Source: Saccharomonospora sp. CUA-673
GTDB lineage: Bacteria > Actinomycetota > Actinomycetes > Mycobacteriales > Pseudonocardiaceae
Assembly (NCBI RefSeq): GCF_001942305.1
Contig: NZ_MKKE01000009.1
Location: 1 to 64,000 of the forward strand
Reading direction: 5' to 3'
DNA length: 64,000 nt
Below, piece by piece: positions 22,069-33,217 of the stretch. The position numbers and the translations under genes are program-made. The notes beneath the pieces are model-generated. The model had not been told where the DNA came from and searched no databases. It saw only the letters and a list, made by a program, of their open reading frames with translations. Position 1 is the first letter of the stretch. Each line of letters starts with the position of its first letter.

Positions 22069-23240
22069 GTGCGGGATCTGGTCGAGATCGGCATGGGACG
22101 GACCGCGCGGCGGTCGTACGACTTCGACGACATCGACATCGTGCCGTCGCGGCGGACGCGGTCGTCGAAGGTGGTGTCCACCGCGTGGCAGATCGACGCC
22201 TACCGGTTCGACCTGCCGCTGGTGACGCATCCGACGGACGCCGTCGTCTCGCCGCACACCGCCATCGAGGTCGGCAAGCTCGGAGGTCTGGGCGCGTTGA
22301 ACGCCGAGGGCCTGTGGGCGCGGCACGCCGACGCCGAGAGCGCGTTGGCGAAGGTCGCCGAGGCGGCCAAGGAGGGCGCGTCGGCGTCGGAGGTCGTGCG
22401 GCGCCTCCAGGAGCTGCACTCGGCGCCCATCCGCACCGATCTGCTCACCGAGGCCGTGCGCACCGTGCGCGACTCGGGCACGACGGTGGCCGCGCGCGTG
22501 AGCCCGCAGCACGCCGCGGAGCTGACCCCGCACCTGCTGTCGGCGGGCGTGGAGATCCTCATCGTGCAGGGCACGATCGTGTCGGCCGAGCACGTCGGGG
22601 TCGACGACGTCGACACCGGTGAGGGCGGCGAGAGCGACACCGATCCGCTGAACCTCAAGGACTTCATCGCCGACCTCGACGTGCCGGTCGTGGCGGGTGG
22701 TGTCAGCGACTACCGCACGGCGATGCACCTGATGCGCACCGGCGCGGCGGGCGTCATCGTCGGCCACGGCTACAGCCCGGGCGTGACGACGACCGACCAG
22801 GTGCTGGGCATCGGCGTGCCGATGGCGACGGCGTTGATCGACGCCGCGGCCGCGCGCCGCGACTACCTCGACGAGACCGGCGGCCGCTACGTGCACGTCC
22901 TGGCCGACGGCGGGGTGCGGCACTCGGGCGACATCGCCAAGGCGGTCGCGTGCGGCGCCGACGCGTGATGCTGGGCGCCCCGCTGGCCGTGGCCGCCGAG
23001 GCGCCGGGCAGCGGCCTGTACTGGACGTCCGCCGCCGCGCACCCCTCGTTGCCGCGCTCGCGCGTGGCACCCGTCTCGGCCGGTGCGGACTCGGTGGACC
23101 TGCGCACGCTGCTGCACGGGCCCGCGCAGGACCCGAGCGGCACGGTGAACCTGTTCGGCGCGCTGCGCAGGGCGTTGGCGAAGACGGGCTACTCCGACCT
23201 CAAGGAGTTCCAGCGTGTCGGCCTCACGGTGCGGCACTGA
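22069..23240 (+). CDS. guaB3: GuaB3, IMP dehydrogenase-family protein
   Basis: About 390 residues; IMPDH/GMPR barrel without CBS domains. N-terminal EIGMGRTARRSYDFDDIDIVPSR and LPLVTHPTDAVVSP are typical of actinobacterial GuaB3. The loop lacks the SICTTR catalytic motif of GuaB. One G is missing near 22963 (CGADA-VMLGAPLA), which otherwise makes a false stop; the rest (SVDLRTLLHGPAQDPSG) is in the next frame. Activity differs from true IMPDH and is still discussed for the family. GTG start at 22069 after GAGAGG. Confidence 0.9.
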
Positions 23241-23307
23241 CACGGACCGTCCGCTGTGTACCGTGCGTGACTGACCGGCCGGTAACTTACCTCTGGTCAG
23301 GAATGGG

Positions 23308-25056
23308 ATGACTGGTTACAGTTTTCCTGTGACTTCGCGTAACACCATCACCGAGGATGGCAGGAATCTCGATTACGACGTGCTCGTCGTCGGCTCCGGT
23401 TTCGGGGGCAGCGTCGCCGCGCTGCGGCTGACGGAGAAGGGCTACCGCGTCGGCGTGATCGAGGCGGGCAGGCGGTTCAGCGACGAGGAGTTCGCCCAGA
23501 CGTCGTGGGACCTGCGCAAGTATCTGTGGGCCCCGCAGCTCGGGTGCTACGGCATCCAGCGCGTCCACCTGCTGCGCGACTGCATGATCCTCGCCGGCTC
23601 CGGTGTCGGCGGCGGCTCGCTGGTGTACGCGAACACGCTGTACCGGCCGCTCTCGCCGTTCTACCGCGATCCGCAGTGGTCGCACATCACCGACTGGGAG
23701 AGCGAGCTCTCGCCGTACTACGACCAGGCGAGCCGGATGCTCGGCGTGAACCTCAACCCGACGGTGACGCCGTCCGACGAGGTCATGCGCAAGGTCGCCG
23801 CCGACATGGGGGTGTCGGACACCTACCACCACACGCCGGTCGGCGTGTACTTCGGCGAGGCCGGCAAGGACGTCGCCGATCCGTACTTCGGCGGCGCGGG
23901 CCCCGACCGCACCGGCTGCACCGAATGCGGTGCGTGCATGACGGGTTGCCGCGTCGGCGCGAAGAACACGCTCGTGAAGAACTACCTGTACCTGGCCGAG
24001 CAGGGCGGGGCCCACGTCGTGCCGATGACGACGGTGACCGCCGTGCGGCCCCGGGGCGACGGTGCTTTCGAGGTGGATCTGCGGAAGACGGGCACGACGT
24101 CGAAGCGGTTCACCACGACGGTCACCGCCGGGCACGTGGTGATGGCCGCGGGCACGTGGGGCACGCAGAAGCTGCTGCACAAGATGCGCGACACCGGCAC
24201 GCTGCCGAAGCTGTCGAAGCGGTTCGGCGAGCTGACGCGCACCAACTCGGAGGCGATCCTCGGCGCGGCGCGGCCCTCGGTGGACCCGGACGCCGACTAC
24301 AGCCAGGGCGTGGCGATCACCTCGTCGATCCACCCCGACGAGAACACGCACATCGAACCGGTGCGCTACGGCAAGGGCAGCAACGCGATGAGCCTGCTGC
24401 AGACCATCGCCACCGACGGCAGCCTGCCGGAGCCGCGGTGGAAGCAGCTGCTGAAGTACATGGTCAAGAACCCGCTCAAGACGATGCAGATGCTGCGCGC
24501 GTACCGGTGGAGCGAGCGCACCGTGGTGCTGCTGGTGATGCAGAGCCTCGACAACTCGCTCACGACCTACACCAAGCGCGGTCTGTTCGGCCGGCGCAAG
24601 TACACCTCGAAGCAGGGTCACGGCGAGCCGAACCCGACGTTCATCCCCGCCGGGCACGAGGCGAACGAGCGCACCGCCGAGCACATCGGCGGCATCGCGG
24701 GCGGCACGTGGGGCGAGATCTTCGACATGCCGCTCACGGCGCACTACATCGGCGGCGCGGCCATCGGCACCAGCACCGAGGACGGCGTCATCGACCCGTA
24801 CCACCGGGTGTTCGGCTATCCGAACCTGCACATCGTCGACGGCACGGCCGTGACGGCGAACCTCGGCGTGAACCCGTCGCTGACCATCACGGCCCAGGCG
24901 GAGCGGGCATTCTCGTTCTGGCCGAACGCCGGCGAGGTGGACCCGCGTCCCGCGCAGGAGGCGGGATACGTCCGCATCGACCCGGTCGCCCCGCGCCGCC
25001 CCGCCGTCCCCGCCGAGGCCCCAGGAGCCCTCCGCCTCCCCATCACCCCGGTGTAA
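23308..25056 (+). CDS. choD: GMC-type FAD oxidoreductase (ChoD-like)
   Basis: 582 residues, intact. FAD-binding N-terminus DVLVVGSGFGGSVAALRLTEKG (residues about 24-45), ILAGSGVGGGSLVYANTLY, a cysteine cluster GCTECGACMTGCRVGAKNTL (about 206-225) and C-terminal VDGTAVTANLGVNPSLTITAQAE. It matches the protein called cholesterol oxidase ChoD downstream of guaB3 in mycobacteria, but the cysteine cluster and poor similarity to secreted cholesterol oxidases leave the substrate open. No signal peptide. A 21-bp repeat array starts 22 bases after the stop. Confidence 0.83.
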   Translation: MTGYSFPVTSRNTITEDGRNLDYDVLVVGSGFGGSVAALRLTEKGYRVGVIEAGRRFSDEEFAQTSWDLRKYLWAPQLGCYGIQRVHLLRDCMILAGSGVGGGSLVYANTLYRPLSPFYRDPQWSHITDWESELSPYYDQASRMLGVNLNPTVTPSDEVMRKVAADMGVSDTYHHTPVGVYFGEAGKDVADPYFGGAGPDRTGCTECGACMTGCRVGAKNTLVKNYLYLAEQGGAHVVPMTTVTAVRPRGDGAFEVDLRKTGTTSKRFTTTVTAGHVVMAAGTWGTQKLLHKMRDTGTLPKLSKRFGELTRTNSEAILGAARPSVDPDADYSQGVAITSSIHPDENTHIEPVRYGKGSNAMSLLQTIATDGSLPEPRWKQLLKYMVKNPLKTMQMLRAYRWSERTVVLLVMQSLDNSLTTYTKRGLFGRRKYTSKQGHGEPNPTFIPAGHEANERTAEHIGGIAGGTWGEIFDMPLTAHYIGGAAIGTSTEDGVIDPYHRVFGYPNLHIVDGTAVTANLGVNPSLTITAQAERAFSFWPNAGEVDPRPAQEAGYVRIDPVAPRRPAVPAEAPGALRLPITPV

Positions 25057-25078
25057 CCCCACGCCGCGCGTCCCCGCC

Positions 25079-25183
25079 GTGTCAGCATCTCGCGTCGCCG
25101 TGTCAGCGTTTGGCGTCGCCGTGTCAGCACTCCACGTCGCCGTGTCAGCACCTCGTGTCGCCGTGTTGGCGATTCGGGGTCGT
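25079..25183 (+). repeat. 21-bp tandem repeat array 2, in the 3' region of the GMC oxidoreductase gene
   Basis: Five units of exactly 21 bp from 25079, 25100, 25121, 25142 and 25163. Pattern GTGTCAGC-N6-CGTCGCC; the last unit is GTGTTGGCGATTCGGGG. The same divergent last unit (GTGTyGGC) ends arrays 1 and 3. Confidence 0.92.
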
Positions 25184-25272
25184 GTGAGCGGTTGACCTTC
25201 GGGTCGGTTGAAGCCCGACGATCACTCGGGCCGGTGGCACCCACCGGTCCGAGGAGATCGAGGAGCCCGCTC

Positions 25273-25797
25273 ATGACCGCCACACCATCCCCCGAAGCAA
25301 CGCCCGCGCCCGATCCGACGATGGAGGCCGTCATCGCGGCCGTGTCGGCCGGGCGGGACGGCGACGTCGACACCGCCCGCCGTGACCTGCTGCGCCTCTG
25401 GGCGCGGATCGGCGTGACGGGGGATCCGTTCCACCGCTGCACGGTGGCGCACTACCTGGCCGACCTGTACGACGACCCTGCCGAGTCGCTGATGTGGGAC
25501 GTTCGCGCCCTCGACGCGGCCGACGCGCTCACCGACCGGCGTGCCCGGCGACACCATGGAAGCCTGCGCGTGGCCGGGTTCTATCCGAGTCTGTACCTCA
25601 ACCTGGCCGACGATCTCCGCCGCCTCGGCGCTTTCCGTATTGCCGCCGAGTACATCGCCGAGGCCGAGCGACACGTCTCGGCGCTGTCCGCCGACGCGTA
25701 CGGCGACACCATCCGCACGGCCGTCCGGGACGTGGGCCGTGCGGTGGCGGCACGCGACTCGGCACCCCGCGCCGCGCCCTCAGCCCCGACCGAGTGA
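25273..25797 (+). CDS. Conserved hypothetical, helical repeat-like
   Basis: 174 residues, intact, no named family recognised. The central part reads like helical repeats: ARRDLLRLWARIG, HCTVAHYLADLYDDPAESLMWDVRALDAADAL (in two halves) and AAEYIAEAERHVSAL. No signal peptide or membrane segment. ATG at 25273 follows GAGGAGCCCGCTC. Flanked by 21-bp arrays on both sides. The role is not predictable from this sequence. Confidence 0.7.
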   Translation: MTATPSPEATPAPDPTMEAVIAAVSAGRDGDVDTARRDLLRLWARIGVTGDPFHRCTVAHYLADLYDDPAESLMWDVRALDAADALTDRRARRHHGSLRVAGFYPSLYLNLADDLRRLGAFRIAAEYIAEAERHVSALSADAYGDTIRTAVRDVGRAVAARDSAPRAAPSAPTE

Positions 25798-25813
25798 CGA
25801 TTCGGCGCAAGAC

Positions 25814-25897
25814 TGCGCCGCGAGATGCCAACACGGCGCCGCGAGGTGCTGACACGGCGACGCAGGATGCTGACACGGCGACGTGGGGTGCTGACAC
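25814..25897 (-). repeat. 21-bp tandem repeat array 3, in the 3' region of the aldehyde dehydrogenase gene
   Basis: Four 21-bp units read on the minus strand from 25897 (GTGTCAGC-N6-CGTCGCC type), the last being GTGTTGGCATCTCGC. It begins 11 bases past the stop codon of the minus-strand gene 25909-27342, so it is oriented like that gene, as arrays 1 and 2 are with theirs. Confidence 0.9.
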
Positions 25898-25908
25898 GGC
25901 CGGGTGGG

Positions 25909-27342
25909 TCAGTGGAGGTGGGTCAGGGTTGGGGTGGTGAGGGTGTGGATGGTGATGTGGACGGCTGCCGGGTCGTAGTCGGGCACGGCGCCGACGACCA
26001 CCCGCGCCGCGTCGAGCTGTGCCCGCGCACGCAGCGCGAGCGCCGGGTCGCCCGTGAACAGCCCCACCGCCGACGCCGCCGCACCGCCCGTGCCGACCGC
26101 CGCCAACGCCTCCTCCGGTTCGTCGACGACCGTCACGGCCAGGACCGGACCCGCCGTCGGAACGGACTCGGTGCCCGTGACGAGCGTCGGCTCCCCGGCG
26201 GTGCCGCCGGTCAACACGGTCGCGCCGGCCGAGACGACGTCGTCGAGCCATGCGGCCGCCGACTCGACCGTCTCGACGGGCAGCGCGCCCACCGACACGG
26301 TCGTGTCGTAGGCGTTGCCGGTCGGCTGCGCCGCGATCGCGGACGTCAACGCGGGCAGGAACTCGTCGGCGACCGGCGCGCACACGACGGCCCTGCGTAC
26401 GGCCTCCGGGCGCAGCCCGCCCTGGCGGGTGGCCGCGACGGCGATGCGCTCCGCGAGGTCGTCGGCCGACCCCGGCAGGTCGGTCACGACAACGGCCGCA
26501 CCCACCGACCCGCTCGCTGAGGCACCCGAGGGCCCCATGACAGCGTTCAACGCACCCAACGGCCCCATGGCGGCGCTCAACGCGACCATGGGGCCCTCGG
26601 GAGCAGGGTCGAGGCGCACGAGGTCCTCCGACTCGAGTGCTGCTGTCGGTTCGGTACCGGGCAGCACGGAGAACGCACCGCCGGGCAGTCCGACCTCGCC
26701 CAGCGCCTCGCCGAGCGCCAGCGCCGACAGGGGTGTGTCGACGCCGGCCGCCACGATCACCGGGGCACCGACCGCGAACGCCGCCGCCACCGCGTGCGCC
26801 GCGCTGCGCAGCGGGGCCTGCGGCGACACCGCGGCCAGCACGGGTCCGCGCGGGACGGTGTGGATCAGCGTCGTGGCCCCGGTCGCGCCGCCGTCGACGA
26901 CGCGACCCTCGCCCGGGAGCGGATGCCGCGCGGCGTACTGCAGGACCGCGACGGCGTCGTCGACCTCGCGTTCGGCCCAGCGCAGCGGGATTCCGCTCTC
27001 GGCGGTGATCAGCTCCGCGAGCTCCTCGCGGCGGGCGTCCAGTTCCCCGGCGGCGATCTGCAGCGCGCCGGTGCGCAGCTCGACGTCGTCGAGGCGGCCG
27101 AGCCCGACGGCCGCCTCGACCGCGGTGGCCGTCTGCTCCCGCGACGGCAGCGCGACGGTCGCGACCTCGGTGTCGTCCGCGGGATGCGTGACGAGGGCGG
27201 TCTCGCCCGTGTCACTCGCCTCGGTCCGCCCCGCGACCCACGCCTCGCGCGGCCGCGGCGTGTACGCCTCCTCGCCGGTGTCGCCGGTGTCGCCGGTGTC
27301 GTCGGGGTCGAATGCGGGGTCGGGCGGGCCTGCTGTGCTCAT
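25909..27342 (-). CDS. Degenerate aldehyde dehydrogenase-like protein carrying an in-frame repeat
   Basis: 477 residues, intact frame. Recognisable aldehyde dehydrogenase fold: [55 protein letters not shown] and [12 protein letters not shown]. Where the family has its ELGGK glutamate motif there is instead a Gly/Ala/Met/Pro insert encoded by a palindromic repeat (26522-26604). The catalytic Cys motif (GQxC) reads [12 protein letters not shown] with no Cys. The C-terminal third is shortened. It is therefore probably not an active dehydrogenase. The N-terminus has a DTG repeat. Confidence 0.8.
   Translation of the reverse strand: MSTAGPPDPAFDPDDTGDTGDTGEEAYTPRPREAWVAGRTEASDTGETALVTHPADDTEVATVALPSREQTATAVEAAVGLGRLDDVELRTGALQIAAGELDARREELAELITAESGIPLRWAEREVDDAVAVLQYAARHPLPGEGRVVDGGATGATTLIHTVPRGPVLAAVSPQAPLRSAAHAVAAAFAVGAPVIVAAGVDTPLSALALGEALGEVGLPGGAFSVLPGTEPTAALESEDLVRLDPAPEGPMVALSAAMGPLGALNAVMGPSGASASGSVGAAVVVTDLPGSADDLAERIAVAATRQGGLRPEAVRRAVVCAPVADEFLPALTSAIAAQPTGNAYDTTVSVGALPVETVESAAAWLDDVVSAGATVLTGGTAGEPTLVTGTESVPTAGPVLAVTVVDEPEEALAAVGTGGAAASAVGLFTGDPALALRARAQLDAARVVVGAVPDYDPAAVHITIHTLTTPTLTHLH
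26522..26604. repeat. Palindromic repeat inserted inside the aldehyde dehydrogenase-like gene
   Basis: CCCGAGGGCCCCATG (26525-26539) and CATGGGGCCCTCGGG (26587-26601) are exact complements. Inside, GGCCCCATGRCRGCG recurs at 26531 and 26561 as a 30-base direct repeat. The whole length keeps the reading frame and encodes a stretch rich in M-G-P and A. Same family as 19846-19900 and 10050-10072. Confidence 0.88.
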
Positions 27343-27478
27343 GGGCGCACCCTATTGGCCCCGCGTGTGGGCCCGCTCACCCGTCGACCCGGCGTCCGCG
27401 CCGGGCCGGCGCGGACGCCCACCTGGCAGCAGCGCCCGGCGGCTCACCTGCGACGATGGAGACCGCGAAACGTCGTCG

Positions 27479-27565
27479 AGCTCGCACCGCAGCTCGCACT
27501 ACAGCTCGCACTACAGCTCGCACCGCAGCTCGCACTACAGCTCGCACAACCCGAACTCGCACAAC
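27479..27565 (+). repeat. 12-bp tandem repeat in the guaA leader
   Basis: Six 12-bp units AGCTCGCAC(C/T/A)(G/A)C at 27479-27550, then a degenerate seventh (AACTCGCACAAC). It ends just before the guaA ribosome site AGGAGG (about 27569). The 12-bp unit keeps a frame open from an ATG at 27457 into guaA. Confidence 0.9.
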
Positions 27566-27581
27566 CCAGGAGGTCCTGCTC

Positions 27582-29158
27582 GTGCCCGAGAACGCGCCCG
27601 GGAATCCGGTGGAGGTCACCGGGGGTCCTGTCCTCGTCGTGGACTACGGCGCGCAGTACGCCCAGCTCATCGCGCGGCGGGTGCGTGAGGCGCAGGTGTA
27701 CTCCGAGGTCGTGCCGCACACCGCGTCGGTCGCCGAGATGCTCGACCGCAATCCGTCGGCGATCATCCTGTCCGGCGGTCCGGCGAGCGTGTACGCCGAC
27801 GAGGCGCCGAACGTCGACCCGGCGCTGTTCGACGCCGGGGTCCCGGTGTTCGGCATCTGCTACGGCTTCCAGCTGATGGCGGGTGCCCTGGGCGGCACGG
27901 TCGAGCACACGGGCACGCGCGAGTTCGGCCGCACCGAGCTGGACGTCGCGGGTGGCCGGTTGCACGAGGAGCTGCCCGCGCGGCACCCGGTGTGGATGAG
28001 CCACGGCGACTGCGTCACCAAGGCGCCCGAGGGTTTCGAGGTCACCGCGCGCAGCGAGGGCGCCCCGGTGGCCGGGTTCGAGAACGTCGAGGCCCGGTTC
28101 GCGGGTGTGCAGTACCACCCCGAGGTGGCGCATTCGCCGCACGGCCAGGAGGTGCTGCGCCGCTTCCTGCACGAGATCGCGGGTGTGCGTCCACAGTGGA
28201 CCACGTCGTCCATCGTGGACGATCAGATCGCCCGGATCCGCGCCGAGATCGGCGACGGTCACGCGATCTGCGCGCTGTCCGGCGGCGTCGACTCCGCCGT
28301 GGCGGGCGCGCTCGTGCAGCGCGCCATCGGCGACCGGCTGACCTGCGTGTTCGTCGACCACGGCCTGTTGCGGGCGGGGGAGCGCACGCAGGTGGAGCGG
28401 GACTTCGTCGCCGCGACGGGCGTCAACCTCGTGACCGTCGACGCGCGCGAGCAGTTCCTGACCGCGCTGGCCGGCGTCAGCGACCCGGAGGAGAAGCGCA
28501 AGATCATCGGACGCGAGTTCATCCGCGTCTTCGAACGCGCCGCCCGCGACCTCAAGGAGAAGGGCGACGCCGAGTTCCTCGTGCAGGGCACGTTGTACCC
28601 GGACGTCGTCGAATCCGGCGGCGGCACGGGCGCTCGAACATCAAGAGCCACCACAACGTGGGAGGCCTGCCGGACGATCTGCAGTTCTCGCTCGTCGAAC
28701 CGCTCCGGTTGCTGTTCAAGGACGAGGTGCGCCGGGTGGGCCTCGAACTGGGCCTGCCCGAGACGATCGTGCAGCGTCAGCCGTTCCCCGGGCCGGGCCT
28801 GGGCATCCGCATCATCGGCGAGGTCACCGCCGACCGGCTCGAGACGTTGCGCGCGGCCGACGCCATCGCGCGCGAGGAGCTGTCGGCGGCCGGACTGGAC
28901 CGCGAGATCTGGCAGTGCCCGGTGGTGCTGCTGGCCGATGTGCGCAGTGTCGGTGTGCAGGGCGACGGCCGCACGTACGGTCATCCTGTGGTTCTGCGGC
29001 CCGTTTCGAGCGAGGACGCCATGACGGCCGACTGGACTCGGCTACCCTACGACGTGCTCGAGCGCATCTCGACGCGCATCACCAACGAGGTCGCCGAGGT
29101 CAACAGGGTCGTGCTGGACGTGACGAGCAAGCCGCCGGGCACGATCGAATGGGAATGA
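27582..29158 (+). CDS. guaA: GMP synthase (glutamine-hydrolysing)
   Basis: About 525 residues. Class I amidotransferase domain with Cys in [11 protein letters not shown] and His/Glu in [14 protein letters not shown]-pyrophosphatase loop [16 protein letters not shown]-terminal dimer domain [19 protein letters not shown] ... [10 protein letters not shown]. Converts XMP to GMP. One T is missing near 28634 ([17 protein letters not shown]), moving the rest to another frame. GTG 27582 chosen for AGGAGG eight bases before it; an ATG at 27457 would add about 41 basic residues encoded by the 12-bp repeat. Confidence 0.95.
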
Positions 29159-29187
29159 CGCGCCGATAGGACCGGGGGTCGCCGCAC

Positions 29188-29975
29188 GTGTGGATCGCAG
29201 GGCTCGTTCTGATCGTGGCAGGGGTGGTGGCGTTCTTCTTCATGCGGCACACCAAGAAGAGCCTGCATGCCATGATCGGCACGGAGACGTACACGATCCC
29301 GGAGCTGGAGGAGCGGCGGAAGATCTCCGACGACCTCGGCGCCAGGGGCTCGTTCCGCAAGTCCGCCGAGGTCGTCGGCGCGGCATATCCGCCGCCCAGT
29401 GGCATCCTGACGTCCGAACTGTCCAAATCGGAATGCGTCTGGTATCGCTACACCGTCGAGCGCGAGTACGAGCACACCGAGTACCGCGACGGCAAGCGGC
29501 AGACGCGGCGGCGTACCGAGAAGCTGACCGATCACACCTCGCACGGTGGGTTCGCCGTGATCGACGAGGCCGGCCGCACCATCGGCGTCGACCTCGGCGG
29601 GGAGCGACCCGACAAACCGGAACAGGTCATCGACCGGTTCGAACCGCACCAGGCGGCCGCAGCAGCATGGAACTGTTCGGCGTGCGGCTGCCCAATTTCG
29701 GTGGCGGGAACCGGACGATCGGCTACAAGTACAAGGAATGGGTCGTCCGCCCCGGGCAACGGCTGTACGTGCACGGCGAGGTGAACGACGCGGCGGGACC
29801 GCTGATCATCGGCAAACCCGTCGAGGGCGGATTCTTCATCGTCTCCACGCGCACCGAGGCAGAACTGCGCAAGGCGCACGAGACCCGGCACAAGTTCCTC
29901 GCCGCGGGTGCCATCGGCGGCGTCGTCATCGGCGTCGGACTCCTCGCCGCCCAAGCCGTCAGCATGGCCCTGTAG
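29188..29975 (+). CDS. GIDE-domain membrane protein (E3 ubiquitin ligase-like family)
   Basis: About 262 residues. An N-terminal membrane segment (VWIAGLVLIVAGVVAFFFM), a long soluble part with SECVWYRYTVEREYEH, a region GYKYKEWVVRPGQRLYVHGEV, and a second membrane segment at the C-terminus (GAIGGVVIGVGLLAAQAV). This is the layout of the GIDE domain seen in mitochondrial MUL1; bacterial forms lack the RING finger, and none is visible here. One base is missing near 29665. Function in bacteria unknown. GTG start at 29188, shortly after guaA. Confidence 0.75.
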
Positions 29976-31577
<1,602 letters not shown>

Positions 31578-31604
31578 CGACCACCCCGAACCAGCGGCCC
31601 GGAA

Positions 31605-31805
31605 CTATCGCTTGCGGAAGGAGGAGGCGAACATGCCGAGGCCGATCATGACGGCGGTCCCCGCGAGGACCCACCGCATGTCCGGGACTCCCATCCACTG
31701 TGGACCGTCGGAGAGCACGTAGCCGGCGATGGCCAGCGTGGCCAGGCCCGCGACGAGGGCCAGGGGGTCGAAGCGGCGTTCGGGCCGCGTCCGGTCAGCC
31801 GACAC
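31605..31805 (-). CDS. Small membrane protein behind the PspC gene
   Basis: 66 residues with two hydrophobic segments (LALVAGLATLAIAGYVLSDG and WVLAGTAVMIGLGMFASSF) and a basic C-terminus (RKR). GTG start at 31805 lies inside the last codons of the PspC gene, so the two are translationally coupled. No known family recognised; coupling suggests a partner of the PspC/DUF4097-like protein. Confidence 0.72.
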   Translation of the reverse strand: MSADRTRPERRFDPLALVAGLATLAIAGYVLSDGPQWMGVPDMRWVLAGTAVMIGLGMFASSFRKR

Positions 31806-33077
31806 GCTGCACCTCCACACTGCCCATGCGGGCCTCGAGCGTCACGTCGATGTCGGGGCGGGTGCCGATCTCGTCCCCGTCGGCCCGGTCGGTGCCGGTC
31901 AGCGTCCGCGGGTTGAGCCCGGCGACCGTCCTGTCCAGACAGTCCATGTTGCCGACGCCCACGTCGCACGAGAACCGCACCGTCGCGTCCGCGGGCACCC
32001 GCACGATCGCCTCGCCGGCGCGACCCGCAGCGTGGTGGTGACCGGGTCGGCGTTGTCGGATCCGACGTCGAGGCGGCTCAGGTCGACCTCGACCCTGCCC
32101 GCGCCTCGCTCGTACACCGGCTGCACGGCGCCGACGCCGGTCGGGGTCTCGCGCAGCTCGCCGACCGTGGTGCCGTATCCGTCCGGCGGCAGGAACGAGA
32201 GCACAACGGCGACCGCGGCCAGCGGCACCGCGGCGCCGATCAGCCCGCGGCCCGCACCGAGGAACGCACCGATGAGCAGCCCGCCGCCGATGACGGCCAG
32301 CGCGATCCCGGCGACCGTGGCCGCGGTCCACGCCGGGTTGGTGGTCAGGACGGCCACCAGCGTGGCGAGTCCGGCGGCGACGGTGGCCAGGCCGAGGGTG
32401 ACCGGGGTGAGCTTCGACCGGCGACGCGGCGGCCGCTCGGGTTCGGCGTCGTCGTCGCCGTCGGGTTGGTAGTCGTCGGTCGGCGGGACCGTGCGGTCGG
32501 CCAGGTCCCAGCCGAGCGGGCCGGCGCCGAGGGCGTCCCAGTCGTCGGACGTCGTGTCGACGGGGGAGCCCTTCGCCGTCCGCGCCGCCGTGGTCGTGCC
32601 CGGCACCGGTCCGCGCTCCGGCGGACGGTTGTGTTGTCCGCGGCCGCGATGCAACAGGTACAGCGCCGTCACCACGAGTGCGAGGCCGAGGATCCCGCCG
32701 CCGTCGAGCCACGTCCCCCCGAACGCCATGCCGAACGCCGGGAAGCACGCGAGGGACAGCACCACGGTCGTTCCGCCGCCGGTGTTGCTGTGGCCGTGCC
32801 CGAGCAGCGCCTCGAACGCCGACACCTCGTCGTCCTCGGCCGGCAGGAACAACCAGCCCAACAGGTACACCGCGGGGCCGACGCCACCGAAGAACGTCAG
32901 CGCCACCAGCGCCACGCGGACGACGATCGGGTCCACGCCGTACCGCGTGCCGATGCCCGCGGCCACACCCGCCGCCTTGCGTCCCTCGGAGGGACGGCGC
33001 GGCCTGCTGACCCAGAAGTCCTTGACGACGTCCCGGAAGCCCTCCAGGTGCCGCGTCGCGCTGCTCGTGCTGTTCAT
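31795..33077 (-). CDS. PspC-domain membrane protein with DUF4097-like C-terminus
   Basis: About 427 residues. A PspC domain (RRPSEGRKAAGVAAGIGTRYGVDPIVVRVALV ... VYLLGWLFLPAEDD) is followed by three to four further membrane segments and a C-terminal stretch with VDLSRLDVGSDNADPV, AIVRVPADATVRFSCDVGVGNM and VTLEARMGSVEVQRVG, like the beta-rich adhesin-type domain of LiaF/DUF4097 proteins. One base is missing near 32020. Start ATG 33077-33075. Divergent from a histidine kinase that also has a PspC domain; likely an envelope-stress module. Confidence 0.8.
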
Positions 33078-33217
33078 GGCGTCGAGCATGCGCGATGGCC
33101 ACTCGCGGGCACATCCGGGACGACCCTGAAACTCACCCCTGGAATCGGGGGTCCGGGGCTCATCAGGGGTTTCCCTGATGAATCGGCGCCGCCCATCTGT
33201 GACGATGGACAGCGACC

